The notes beneath the pieces were generated by a model. The model had not been told where the DNA came from, did not search any database, and saw nothing but the letters and a program-made list of their open reading frames with translations. DNA of 64,000 nt from Candidatus Paracaedibacter acanthamoebae (lineage in GTDB: Bacteria; Pseudomonadota; Alphaproteobacteria; Paracaedibacterales; Paracaedibacteraceae), in the NCBI RefSeq assembly GCF_000742835.1, contig NZ_CP008941.1:1975690-2039689 (forward strand), in the 5' to 3' direction. This document shows, one piece after another, positions 8,750-17,537 of the stretch. The first letter of the stretch is position 1; each line of letters opens with the position of its first letter. The position numbers and the translations under genes are program-made.

Positions 8750-9340
8750 GTGGCAGCATTTCAAGAGACCCGAGAAGATACTGAACAAAAAGTTTTCGTT
8801 CATCTTTTAAGTGAGATTGAGCGTAATCCGACTTTTACTCAGCGTAACCTAGCGCGAGAGCTTAACATTGCTTTAGGATTAATGAATCAATACCTTAAAC
8901 GTTTTATCGCCAAAGGATGGCTTAGAGCTGCTCAAGTATCCCCCCGGCGCATTAAATATTTCATTACGCCGGCTGGTTTAAAAGAAAAAGGTTCTATGGT
9001 TCGAGACTATTTATCACGATCTTTGTCCTTTTTTCGGGATGCCCGACAACAATGCGAAGATGTTGTCACCCTCTGTCAGCATAACCAGTGGACTTCCGTC
9101 GCTCTTGTGGGACATGGTGATCTATCGGATATCATGATGCTTGTTGCTCAAGGAAGCACACTTACATTAAAAATCGTAGGTATAAAAGCCGATTTTTCAA
9201 ATTTTGATGCCGTCATGATCACGGACATCCTTGACCCATACGGAGCTTACGAGAGTCTTGAAAAATTGATTCACCCTCACCACTTAATAACTATACCATT
9301 GCTCCACATTACCCGAGCGCCAAAGGAGAGCCTATTATGA
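8750..9340 (+). CDS. EPS-associated MarR-type winged-helix regulator
   Basis: A 196-residue protein with an N-terminal winged helix (about residues 15-75): FTQRNLARELNIALGLMNQY, then KGWLRAAQVSPRRIKYFIT. This resembles the MarR-like regulators found at the head of exopolysaccharide clusters. The C-terminal half (VALVGHGDLSDIMML...) resembles a small alpha/beta sensing domain of unknown ligand. The start is GTG at 8750. It overlaps the RfaH-like gene by ATGA, so both regulators are made together. Its likely role is to set expression of the glycan operon behind it. Confidence 0.75.
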   Translation: MAAFQETREDTEQKVFVHLLSEIERNPTFTQRNLARELNIALGLMNQYLKRFIAKGWLRAAQVSPRRIKYFITPAGLKEKGSMVRDYLSRSLSFFRDARQQCEDVVTLCQHNQWTSVALVGHGDLSDIMMLVAQGSTLTLKIVGIKADFSNFDAVMITDILDPYGAYESLEKLIHPHHLITIPLLHITRAPKESLL

Positions 9341-9837
9341 AACAATGGTTTGTTGTCCATACCCACCCACAAAAAGAGCTGTTGGCAGCCCAAGAATTAA
9401 TGCAACAAGGCTTTGAGGTTTATTACCCAAAATTTTTAAAAACTCGTCGTCATGCTCGACGAACAGATGAAATTATAATGCCCTTGTTCCCCCGTTACAT
9501 TTTTGTTGCCTTCAATCCAGATGAAATGCCATGGCGATGCATTAACGGCACGCGCGGTATTGTTCATCTCTTAACAAACAATAATAAGCCTATTTGCCTG
9601 CCGGGGCGAATTATCAACGATCTGAAAGACCGGGAAACGACCTCAGGATTTGTGCCAGTAGAGACATTATCATTATTTACACCCGGCAACAAAGTACGTA
9701 TTGTAGACGGAGCTCTTGAAGGATATAATGCAACCATTATTGCATTATCTGACCACCAGAGAGCTCAGCTGTTAATTGAATTTATGGGACGCCAACTTCA
9801 GCTTGGTCTTCCAACACAGATGATCGAAGCGGCATAA
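9337..9837 (+). CDS. RfaH-like NusG paralogue, transcription antiterminator
   Basis: A 166-residue protein with an NGN domain (about 1-105: WFVVHTHPQKELLAAQEL, EVYYPKFLKTRRHARR, PLFPRYIFV) and a C-terminal KOW region (VRIVDGALEGYNATI). NGN-KOW paralogues of NusG bind RNA polymerase and let it read through long polysaccharide operons. E. coli RfaH is loaded at the ops element, and a close ops look-alike lies 53 bases after this gene. It is followed by 18 same-strand genes with almost no gaps, exactly the kind of operon such factors serve. It could instead be called UpxY- or LoaP-like; the subfamily is not settled. Confidence 0.85.
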   Translation: MKQWFVVHTHPQKELLAAQELMQQGFEVYYPKFLKTRRHARRTDEIIMPLFPRYIFVAFNPDEMPWRCINGTRGIVHLLTNNNKPICLPGRIINDLKDRETTSGFVPVETLSLFTPGNKVRIVDGALEGYNATIIALSDHQRAQLLIEFMGRQLQLGLPTQMIEAA

Positions 9838-9867
9838 GCTTTGCTCTCTTTAAACTTTAGAATCTAT

Positions 9868-9902
9868 CTCTGGAAACGTTCACCCGGAGTGCGGTAGCAT
9901 TG
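9868..9902 (+). promoter_or_regulatory. JUMPstart/ops-like element
   Basis: The untranslated stretch before the first glycan gene contains GCGGTAGCAT (9891-9900). This matches the ops core GCGGTAGCGT of enterobacteria in nine of ten bases. Upstream, CTCTGG and GTT fall where they do in the 39-bp JUMPstart sequence. It sits between the RfaH-like gene and the operon, the expected place for factor loading. By-eye comparison only. Confidence 0.6.
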
Positions 9903-9910
9903 GAAAAAAC

Positions 9911-10720
9911 ATGACACAAGAATTACGATTTGGATTTGGTAAAAACTGGGCAAGTTTTCTTCAACACCTTGATGAATCTCGAGTTCAAGAGGCCATAAAC
10001 AGCTTAAAATCATATTTAGGTGTTGATTCACTGGCTGGCAAAACTTTTCTGGATGTGGGCTCGGGGAGCGGCTTATTTAGTTTAGCTGCCTATAGACTTG
10101 GCGCCACTGTAAAATCTTTTGATTATGATGAAAATTCAGTTGGTTGTACCAAATATCTACGTGATACGTATGCCCCTGATTCCCCTTGGGAAGTTTTTCA
10201 AGGCTCTATTCTAGGTGATGATTTAATTAAGAAAGTGGGAACATACGATATTGTCTATTCTTGGGGCGTCTTGCACCATACAGGTAATATGTATAAGGCG
10301 TTTGAAAATACAGAAAAATTAGTGAACCCAGCCGGAACCCTCTTTATTTCTATTTATAATGATCAAGGAGATCCATCTAAAAGATGGATATCTATTAAAA
10401 GAAAATATAACCAATCTGGCTGTATAATGAAAAAAACTCTTGAGTTTTATACACTCTTCAGGCAATGGAGTATCACCTTTGCAAAAGACTTTTTAAAAAC
10501 CGGCAATCCCTTTAAAACCTGGATCAATTATGCAAAAAACAATCGAGGTATGTCGGCTTATTATGACCTTATTGACTGGGTGGGGGGCTATCCTTTTGAG
10601 GTTGCAAAACCTGAAGAAGTCTTTGAGTTTTTCAAAAAGCACAATTTTGAATTACACTATCTTAAGACATGTGCTGGCGGCTTAGGGTGCAATGAATTTG
10701 TCTTTAAACGAAAAAACTAG
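9911..10720 (+). CDS. class I SAM-dependent methyltransferase
   Basis: A 269-residue enzyme with the Rossmann methyltransferase motif I FLDVGSGSGLFSLAA (about residues 48-62), acidic motif II SFDYDE, and post-I YDIVYSWGVLHHTG. The rest is a substrate cap. It is the first gene behind the ops-like element and so belongs to the glycan operon. It probably methylates a sugar or lipid-linked glycan. The acceptor cannot be read from sequence. Confidence 0.8.
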   Translation: MTQELRFGFGKNWASFLQHLDESRVQEAINSLKSYLGVDSLAGKTFLDVGSGSGLFSLAAYRLGATVKSFDYDENSVGCTKYLRDTYAPDSPWEVFQGSILGDDLIKKVGTYDIVYSWGVLHHTGNMYKAFENTEKLVNPAGTLFISIYNDQGDPSKRWISIKRKYNQSGCIMKKTLEFYTLFRQWSITFAKDFLKTGNPFKTWINYAKNNRGMSAYYDLIDWVGGYPFEVAKPEEVFEFFKKHNFELHYLKTCAGGLGCNEFVFKRKN

Positions 10721-10732
10721 AAAACATAAATA

Positions 10733-12502
10733 ATGTCCTCCCCTTCCATCCTATCCGCTCTTAAAAAGTTAAGGCTGCTTTTGAGTCGACCGGAAAAAAT
10801 TAAAGCCCTCTGGATTGCAATTTTTGCTGTTATTTCTTCCTTTTTCGAGGTCATAACAGCCTCTTTAATTGTTGTTTTCGCTCAAGTATTGAGTCAGCCA
10901 GAAATTGGGGTAACTTATCTCCACAAAGTAGGAATGACAACAGAGTTGAGCCACAGTAGAACCATTCTCTATTTTGCTGTCGCCGTCGGAGGCATCTATT
11001 GTGTAAAAAATTCATTTGCCGCTATTGAGATATTTTTTCAAAATTTTTCGATCCAACGCATGTGCTATAATTTCAAAACCAAGCTCCTCAATAAATACAT
11101 TGAAGCGGATTACGGTTTCTACCTCACCCGTAATTCCTCGCTCGGCGTCCAAGTCGTGGGAAGCGACACAGAACTCATGTTTAGTTCAGGAACGAGCGCC
11201 ATTGCTAGTATTGCTTCAGAATCTATTGTCTTTTGTATTCTTATCAGTCTTATTGTGTACATAAATCCAGCATTAGCAGTTATCATCTTTGCCCTAGCCA
11301 GCTTAATTGGGTTATTGCTTACAAAAGTTATCTTACCAAAGTTCTATAAATTTGGTCAGCAGTTGCAACAAGCCTCCCTCATCGGCTTTCAAACTTTATT
11401 CCAATTTTTCCATGCTTTTAAAGAAATTATCCTTTTAGGCAAACGAGAGCAATTTATCAAAGCTTATGACACTCAAGCCTTCAAAAAAGCCCAGGTCCAA
11501 GCTTTACAAACCTCTTTTAATGCTCTTCCCCGCATCATTATTGAAGTTATGTTTGTTGGTTTATTTGTCGTCGCCATAGCCATTTTAGCTTTAGAACACG
11601 ATCGCCCCTCTCAAATGATGGGTGTCTTAGGCGGTTATCTGTATGCAGGCTTTCGTTTAATGCCTGGGCTAAATCGTATCATTAATCAATTGAATCTCTT
11701 TAAATCGAGTATTCCCTCAATCGAGCGTGTTTATAACGAATATACGACCATTGCTCAGTCTCAGAATTATAAAAATATACCCACATTCCATTTCAATAAA
11801 ACCATTACCTTTAAAGATGTCAGTTTTAAATATCTCAATACAAAAAACAACGCTTTACAGAATATTAATTTTGAAATTAAAAAGGGTGAATGCATTGGTA
11901 TTGTTGGGGAGACAGGATCCGGAAAATCGACTGTGGTTGACACACTCTTAGGTTTATTGATTCCTCAAACTGGCTCCGTGCTTATTGATGAAATTTTTCC
12001 GGCTACTTCTGTGCAATGGCATCAAAAAATAGGGTATGTTCCTCAAACACTTTATCTCTTAGATGATACGGTCGAAAACAATATTGCCTTTGGGGAAACC
12101 ACTATTAATCAAGACACTCTAATCCTGGCAATTGAGGCGGCTCAATTGACGAAGTTTATCAATAAACTACCAGATGGGATTAAAACAATGGTCGGAGAAC
12201 GAGGTGTTCGTTTATCAGGGGGAGAACGTCAGCGTATTGCCATTGCCCGAGCCCTTTATCGCAACCCAGAAATTTTGATTTTTGATGAGGCCACCTCAGC
12301 TCTTGATAATGAAACCGAAGAAAAACTCATGGAAACTATTAATAAACTAAGCCAAGACCGCACTGTCATTATGATCGCCCATCGCCTTACCACACTGAAA
12401 GAGTGTGATCGTATTTTGATGATGAACAAAGGTTGCCTTGAAAGAATTGTTAACTATAAAGATTTAATTAAATCCCCCAAAGAAGAGAAAACTTATGCTT
12501 AA
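10733..12502 (+). CDS. ABC transporter with fused permease and ATPase, MsbA/PglK-type flippase
   Basis: 589 residues. Six membrane helices occupy about residues 20-320, and the ATPase follows: Walker A GETGSGKST, signature LSGGERQR, Walker B ILIFDEATSALD, H-loop IAHRLTTL. The half-transporter layout fits exporters that flip lipid-linked glycans across the inner membrane, as PglK does. Its place at the head of the pseudaminate-type gene run supports that use. Its 3' end overlaps pseB by 8 bases. Confidence 0.85.
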   Translation: MSSPSILSALKKLRLLLSRPEKIKALWIAIFAVISSFFEVITASLIVVFAQVLSQPEIGVTYLHKVGMTTELSHSRTILYFAVAVGGIYCVKNSFAAIEIFFQNFSIQRMCYNFKTKLLNKYIEADYGFYLTRNSSLGVQVVGSDTELMFSSGTSAIASIASESIVFCILISLIVYINPALAVIIFALASLIGLLLTKVILPKFYKFGQQLQQASLIGFQTLFQFFHAFKEIILLGKREQFIKAYDTQAFKKAQVQALQTSFNALPRIIIEVMFVGLFVVAIAILALEHDRPSQMMGVLGGYLYAGFRLMPGLNRIINQLNLFKSSIPSIERVYNEYTTIAQSQNYKNIPTFHFNKTITFKDVSFKYLNTKNNALQNINFEIKKGECIGIVGETGSGKSTVVDTLLGLLIPQTGSVLIDEIFPATSVQWHQKIGYVPQTLYLLDDTVENNIAFGETTINQDTLILAIEAAQLTKFINKLPDGIKTMVGERGVRLSGGERQRIAIARALYRNPEILIFDEATSALDNETEEKLMETINKLSQDRTVIMIAHRLTTLKECDRILMMNKGCLERIVNYKDLIKSPKEEKTYA

Positions 12503-13511
12503 AAATTTTCTGATTAAAAAACCTGACTTAGACAATAAAACCATCCTCGTCACGGGGGGAACAGGGTCTTTCGGTCATCAATTTGTACAAACGATTATTG
12601 ACCGGTATCATCCTAAAAAACTGATCATTTTTTCCCGCGATGAGCTCAAACAGTATGAAATGGCGCAGAAATTCCCTGAATCAAAATATCCCTTCATGCG
12701 ATATTTTATTGGGGATGTAAGAGATTACAACCGTTTGGAAATGGCCTTTCGAGGCATCGATCTGGTTGTCCATGCTGCAGCCCTCAAACATGTTCCCATT
12801 GCTGAGTATAACCCCTATGAATGTATCCATACCAACGTTATTGGGGCAGAAAACATCGTTCGTGCAGCCCTAAAGTGCGGCGTTAAAAAAGTTCTTGCTC
12901 TATCAACAGATAAAGCCGTTAGCCCTATCAACCTCTATGGCGCCAGCAAATTAGCCGCAGAAAAGATTTTTATTGCTGCAAACAATATTCGGGGAGATGA
13001 CCCAACTATTTTTTCAGCAGTCCGTTATGGGAATGTGGTGGGATCTCGAGGCAGTGTTGTTCCTTTCTTTAAACGCCTACTTGAGGAAGGAGCAACATCG
13101 CTTCCAATCACAGATGCCGACATGACTCGTTTCTGGATTACATTGCCTCAAGGCGTTGACTTTGTCCTTTCCAGCATTGCCTTAATGGCAGGGGGGGAAA
13201 TTTTCATTCCACGGATTCCAAGCATGAAGATTATTGATCTTGCAGATGCCTTGAAGCCAGGCACAAAAACTCATATCATAGGCATTCGCCCTGGCGAGAA
13301 ACTTCATGAGTGTATGCTAACCTCGGACGAAGCTTTGCAAAGCGTTGAGCTCCCTGATCGTTATGTTGTTTTGCCCGCCACCTATAAGTTATCAGATTGG
13401 CCTTGTGACCTTAAATATCAACCTGTTGGCAAGCGCTTAGTTTACTCTAGCGAAACCAATGACGAATGGCTAACTTTAGACCAATTAAACTCAATGATTC
13501 CTAACTCATGA
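12495..13511 (+). CDS. pseB: UDP-N-acetylglucosamine 4,6-dehydratase (inverting), PseB
   Basis: 338 residues. An N-terminal NAD(P)-binding motif VTGGTGSFGHQFV (about 20-32) is followed by DVRDYNRLEMAFRGIDLVVHAAALKHVP and the catalytic YGASK (near residue 150). This is the PseB/FlaA1-type short-chain dehydratase that makes the 4-keto sugar used for pseudaminic acid. The next gene is PseC, and both overlap by 4 bases. The pathway assignment depends on this neighbour pair and on PseI further down. Confidence 0.93.
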   Translation: MLKNFLIKKPDLDNKTILVTGGTGSFGHQFVQTIIDRYHPKKLIIFSRDELKQYEMAQKFPESKYPFMRYFIGDVRDYNRLEMAFRGIDLVVHAAALKHVPIAEYNPYECIHTNVIGAENIVRAALKCGVKKVLALSTDKAVSPINLYGASKLAAEKIFIAANNIRGDDPTIFSAVRYGNVVGSRGSVVPFFKRLLEEGATSLPITDADMTRFWITLPQGVDFVLSSIALMAGGEIFIPRIPSMKIIDLADALKPGTKTHIIGIRPGEKLHECMLTSDEALQSVELPDRYVVLPATYKLSDWPCDLKYQPVGKRLVYSSETNDEWLTLDQLNSMIPNS

Positions 13512-14671
13512 TTCCATACGGTCGTCATCATATAGATCAACAAGATATTGATCACGTTATCGAGGTCTTACAAGGCGATTGGCTGACTTGCGGGCCAATT
13601 GTTGAGACCTTTGAAGCTGAACTCGCTACTCAGGTAGGGGCAAACCATGTTGTTTCTTGTTCGAATGGAACAACAGCGCTGCACCTCGCTATGTTAGCCC
13701 TTAATATCGGCGTCAATGATGTCGTTTTAGTGCCTGCCATCACCTTTCTCGCGTCCGCAAATGCTGCACGTTATGTGGGTGCCGATGTTGTCTTTGTTGA
13801 CGTTGATCCTAAGACCGGCCTGATGACACCCGAAACCTTAAAAGTAGCCATTACGGCCCATAAAGATAAAAATCTTAAAGCGGTTGTCAATGTCCACTTA
13901 GCTGGCCAATGTGAAGATCTTGAAAAAATTCATGAAATCAGTCGTCAGCATGGATTATGGCTCATCGAGGATGCGGCGCATGCCCTGGGCACAATCTACA
14001 CAGATAGCACTGGCCAAGACCATTTCATTGGTGCTAATAGCTTCTCAGACCTCACGACATTTTCGTTTCATCCTGTCAAAACCATTGCCATGGGTGAAGG
14101 GGGCGCTATAACCACCCAAGATTCTCAGATTGCTGCGAAATTAAAATTGTTACGCAGCCATGGAATGGTCCGAGAGGCATCTCAATGGCAAGGCGTTGAA
14201 ACAGGCCCTTGGTATTATGAAATGCAAGAGTTAGGCTATAATTATCGAATCAGTGATATCAATTGTGCCCTGGGCAGCAGCCAATTAAAGAAATTAGAAT
14301 CTTTTATTGCGAAGCGTAGGGCCCTGGTTGCCCAGTACGATAGAGCATTTGCCCTCTCCTCTACTATCACTACCTTGACTAAGCTGCCAACCTCAAGAAC
14401 AGCCTGGCACCTCTATATTGTACTGATGGATTTTGCACAATTAGGCCTGTCTCGGGCGGATTTCATGAAGCAGTTGAAAGATAAAGGAATCGGCACACAA
14501 GTTCATTATATTCCTTTATATCACCAGCCTTATTATAAAAAACTCTATGGAGAGGTCAACTTACCAGGAGCAGAAGCATACTACGCCAGCTGTTTAAGCT
14601 TGCCACTCTATGCTGGGTTAACGCAGGATCAACAAGATGCTGTGATCGAGGCAGTTTTAAATCATGCCTAA
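13508..14671 (+). CDS. pseC: PLP-dependent 4-aminotransferase, PseC
   Basis: 387-residue DegT/DnrJ-family enzyme. It starts IPYGRHHIDQQDIDHVIEVL, has the cofactor stretch EDAAHALG, the PLP lysine in FSFHPVKTIAMGEGGA (K about 195), and a C-terminal HYIPLYHQPYY. It should transfer an amino group to C4 of the PseB product. It overlaps pseB and the following reductase gene, so translation is coupled. Confidence 0.92.
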   Translation: MIPYGRHHIDQQDIDHVIEVLQGDWLTCGPIVETFEAELATQVGANHVVSCSNGTTALHLAMLALNIGVNDVVLVPAITFLASANAARYVGADVVFVDVDPKTGLMTPETLKVAITAHKDKNLKAVVNVHLAGQCEDLEKIHEISRQHGLWLIEDAAHALGTIYTDSTGQDHFIGANSFSDLTTFSFHPVKTIAMGEGGAITTQDSQIAAKLKLLRSHGMVREASQWQGVETGPWYYEMQELGYNYRISDINCALGSSQLKKLESFIAKRRALVAQYDRAFALSSTITTLTKLPTSRTAWHLYIVLMDFAQLGLSRADFMKQLKDKGIGTQVHYIPLYHQPYYKKLYGEVNLPGAEAYYASCLSLPLYAGLTQDQQDAVIEAVLNHA

Positions 14672-15515
14672 TCGATTTGCTATAGGAACAGCCAATTTTT
14701 CTCGGCCTTATGGCGTCTTTTCTTCGGGGCATGCTTTACCAACCCCTGAAATTGATAAGATTTTGAAGGTTGCTAACCAAAACAATATTACTACATTTGA
14801 TACAGCAACAGCTTATGGCGACCTATCACCAGCCTTCAAAAATTTAGCGGATGCCGATATCGTTACAAAATTTAGCGTTCTTTCGGATAAAAATCACGTT
14901 ATAAAACAGCTTAATCAACTGCGAGACCATCTCAATATTGATTCCATTTATGGCGTTCTTATTCACGATCCTCAGCATCTTGATCATATTGAAAAGCATG
15001 ATTTTCAAAACTTTGTCAATCGGCTCAAAGCAGAAGCAAATGTTAAGCATGTCGGTATTTCTGTTTACACGCCGGATGAATTATTCAAGTTTTCAGACAT
15101 TTATATGCCGTCTTTGATTCAAGTGCCATTAAACCCCCTTAATCAAGCGTTTCTAGCAGATAAGGTTCGAGACTTTATCCAATCTAATAGCATTGAAGCA
15201 CACGCAAGATCTTTATTCTTACAAGGTATCTTATTAAGTCAAAACTTACCGTCCCATTTATATAGCCTTTCAGATCAGATAAAACAATTTAGGCACCAAA
15301 GCCAGGGATTCAAAAATGAATTAAGCGCTATTCTGTGTTGGGCTTTGAAGCAAAAACTCATTACAAAATGGGTTGTAGGTCTTATGTCCGCCAGCCACCT
15401 CACAGAAATTTTAACAACTGCGTTAGAAGTGGATAACCAAGAAGCGCCCGATTTTTCATTTTTCAAAAATAACCACCATCCCCTTATTGACCCCAGGAAT
15501 TGGAAACAATCATGA
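14664..15515 (+). CDS. aldo/keto reductase family protein in the glycan operon
   Basis: 283 residues with the TIM-barrel aldo/keto reductase plan: an N-terminal IGTANFSRPYGV, catalytic-site-like TFDTATAYGD, then VLIHDPQHLD and VGISVYTPDEL. Many such proteins sit in nonulosonic-acid clusters between PseC and the cytidylyltransferase, but their step is not defined. It may reduce or epimerise a keto intermediate, or tailor another sugar. The usual catalytic lysine is not obvious to me, so activity is unsure. Confidence 0.7.
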   Translation: MPNRFAIGTANFSRPYGVFSSGHALPTPEIDKILKVANQNNITTFDTATAYGDLSPAFKNLADADIVTKFSVLSDKNHVIKQLNQLRDHLNIDSIYGVLIHDPQHLDHIEKHDFQNFVNRLKAEANVKHVGISVYTPDELFKFSDIYMPSLIQVPLNPLNQAFLADKVRDFIQSNSIEAHARSLFLQGILLSQNLPSHLYSLSDQIKQFRHQSQGFKNELSAILCWALKQKLITKWVVGLMSASHLTEILTTALEVDNQEAPDFSFFKNNHHPLIDPRNWKQS

Positions 15516-17536
15516 AAAAAGTTGCTATTATTCAAGCCCGTATGGGTTCTACCCGTTTCCCAGGTAAAGTGTTAGCCTCTTTAAAGGGTAAAGCTTTGTT
15601 ACACTATGTGGTGGAAAAGGCAACGCAAATTCCCACCATTGATGAAGTGATTGTTACAACATCAACTTTAGACGCTGATAATGCTATACAGAACTGGTGT
15701 GCTACAAACAAAGTCAATTGCTTTAGAGGGGACGAAACCGATGTCCTAAAAAGATTTTATGACGCAGCAAAGGCTAATAAAGCCGCTATCGTGGTCCGCA
15801 TCACAGCAGACTGTCCTCTGCTTGATCAAAATCTTGCCGGACAGGTCCTGCATCTTGTAGCCCACTGTGGCGCTGATTATGCCAGCAACATTTTGCCCGC
15901 AACTTGGCCAGATGGTCTTGATTGTGAGGCTTTTACGTTTGCTGCCTTAGAACATGCTTATAAGGAAGCCCACCGTCCAAGTGATCGCGAGCATGTAACG
16001 CCGTATATTCGCAACAATCACTATAAATTTAAGGTAATGAATATTCCTTCACCTATCCCTGGCTTGCAAAATTATCGATGGACAGTTGATTCGCGCGATG
16101 ACTTAAATTATATCGACCAATTACTTTCTTTAAGTAAAGATAATCCAACGACCTATGATATTATTGAAACAATTAAAAAACATCGCGACGTGAAACAACC
16201 CGCTTATATCCGCAATGAAGGCTTTGCTAAGTCCCTTACAGAAGAAGAAATCTATTGCACCGATGTCAGTAAATCTCAGGAATTATTGCAACGCGCTTTA
16301 AAAACTATTCCTTTAGGATCCCAGACGTTTAGTAAAGCTTATATTCAATACCCCGAAAAAACCTCCCCTCTATTCTTAACTCACGGCCAAGGGAGTCGAG
16401 TTTGGGATGTCGATGGCAATGAATATATTGATCTTGTCAGTGGCTTACTGCCGAATGTCTTAGGTTACAATGACCCTGATGTAAATTTTGCAATTCAACA
16501 TCAATTACAAAAGGGTATCTCATTTAGCTTATCAACCGAGCTCGAAATTCAATTAGCTGAAAAATTATGCTCTATTATCCCGTCAGCAGAAAAAATACGT
16601 TTTGGTAAAAATGGCACCGATGTTACTTCTGCTGCCATTCGGCTCGCGCGCGCTTACACTGGTCGTGATAAAATAGCGACGTGTGGCTATCATGGATGGC
16701 AAGATTGGTACATTGGATCGACAACGCGCAATAAAGGTGTTCCAAAAGCCGTTTGTGGTTTAACCTCTCCTGTTCCCTATAATGACTTGAATCAGCTTGA
16801 AACACTCTTAAAAACAAAAGAATACGCTGCTGTTATTATGGAACCTTGTAATACAACAATGCCAGCAGCTGGTTATCTGCAAGGGGTTAAAGATCTTTGT
16901 GAAACACATGGTTCGGTTTTTATTTTGGACGAAATTATCACGGGATTTCGTTTTGCCTTAGGAGGAGCCCAACAGTATTTCGGTGTTACGCCACACTTAT
17001 CCTGTTTTGGCAAAGCTATGGGTAATGGTATGCCGATTTCTGCAATTGTTGGATGCACTGATATTATGAAGGAAATGGAAGAAATTTTCTTCTCCGGTAC
17101 TTTTGGGGGTGAAGCCCTGTCTATAGCAGCTGCTATTGCTACGATCGATAAGATTGAAAAAGAAGATGTCACTGATCAACTCTGGTCATTTGGAAAAGAG
17201 TTAGCCACTCAAATTCAAACAATTATTAATGATCACGATTTAAATGACGTTATTGGGATCCTCGGATTAGACCCATGGCGCATTCTTTCTTACAAAGATA
17301 TAGATTCCTATACCAGTTTTGATATTAAAACCTTATTTATCCAAGAGATGACCAAACGCGGCATCTTAATTAACGGATCGTTTAACATTAATTTTGCTCA
17401 TACAATCCTAGATCAAGATAAAATTGTCGCCGCTTTTAAACAAACAGCTGAAATTTTGTCCCGAGCTGTCCATAAAAATGAAATGTCCAATCTACTTGTG
17501 AACCCAACCATTAAACCGTTATTTAAAGTGAGATGA
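15512..17536 (+). CDS. fusion of a PseF/SpsF-type cytidylyltransferase and a class III aminotransferase
   Basis: 674 residues in two domains. Residues 1 to about 235 form an SpsF-like CMP-sugar synthetase: IIQARMGSTRFPGKVL is the nucleotide-binding loop, and RITADCPLLD and WTVDSRDDL follow. From about 265 to 660 lies a glutamate-1-semialdehyde-aminomutase-like PLP enzyme (GSQTFSKAY, FGKNGTDVTSAAIRLAR, FILDEIITGFR, PLP lysine in CFGKAMGNGMPI). The first half should activate the acidic sugar with CTP. The second probably aminates a sugar or small precursor. The ATG at 15512 overlaps the previous stop; a longer frame from 15500 is unlikely. The fusion is intact, without a frameshift. Confidence 0.85.
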   Translation: MKKVAIIQARMGSTRFPGKVLASLKGKALLHYVVEKATQIPTIDEVIVTTSTLDADNAIQNWCATNKVNCFRGDETDVLKRFYDAAKANKAAIVVRITADCPLLDQNLAGQVLHLVAHCGADYASNILPATWPDGLDCEAFTFAALEHAYKEAHRPSDREHVTPYIRNNHYKFKVMNIPSPIPGLQNYRWTVDSRDDLNYIDQLLSLSKDNPTTYDIIETIKKHRDVKQPAYIRNEGFAKSLTEEEIYCTDVSKSQELLQRALKTIPLGSQTFSKAYIQYPEKTSPLFLTHGQGSRVWDVDGNEYIDLVSGLLPNVLGYNDPDVNFAIQHQLQKGISFSLSTELEIQLAEKLCSIIPSAEKIRFGKNGTDVTSAAIRLARAYTGRDKIATCGYHGWQDWYIGSTTRNKGVPKAVCGLTSPVPYNDLNQLETLLKTKEYAAVIMEPCNTTMPAAGYLQGVKDLCETHGSVFILDEIITGFRFALGGAQQYFGVTPHLSCFGKAMGNGMPISAIVGCTDIMKEMEEIFFSGTFGGEALSIAAAIATIDKIEKEDVTDQLWSFGKELATQIQTIINDHDLNDVIGILGLDPWRILSYKDIDSYTSFDIKTLFIQEMTKRGILINGSFNINFAHTILDQDKIVAAFKQTAEILSRAVHKNEMSNLLVNPTIKPLFKVR

Positions 17537-17537
17537 G

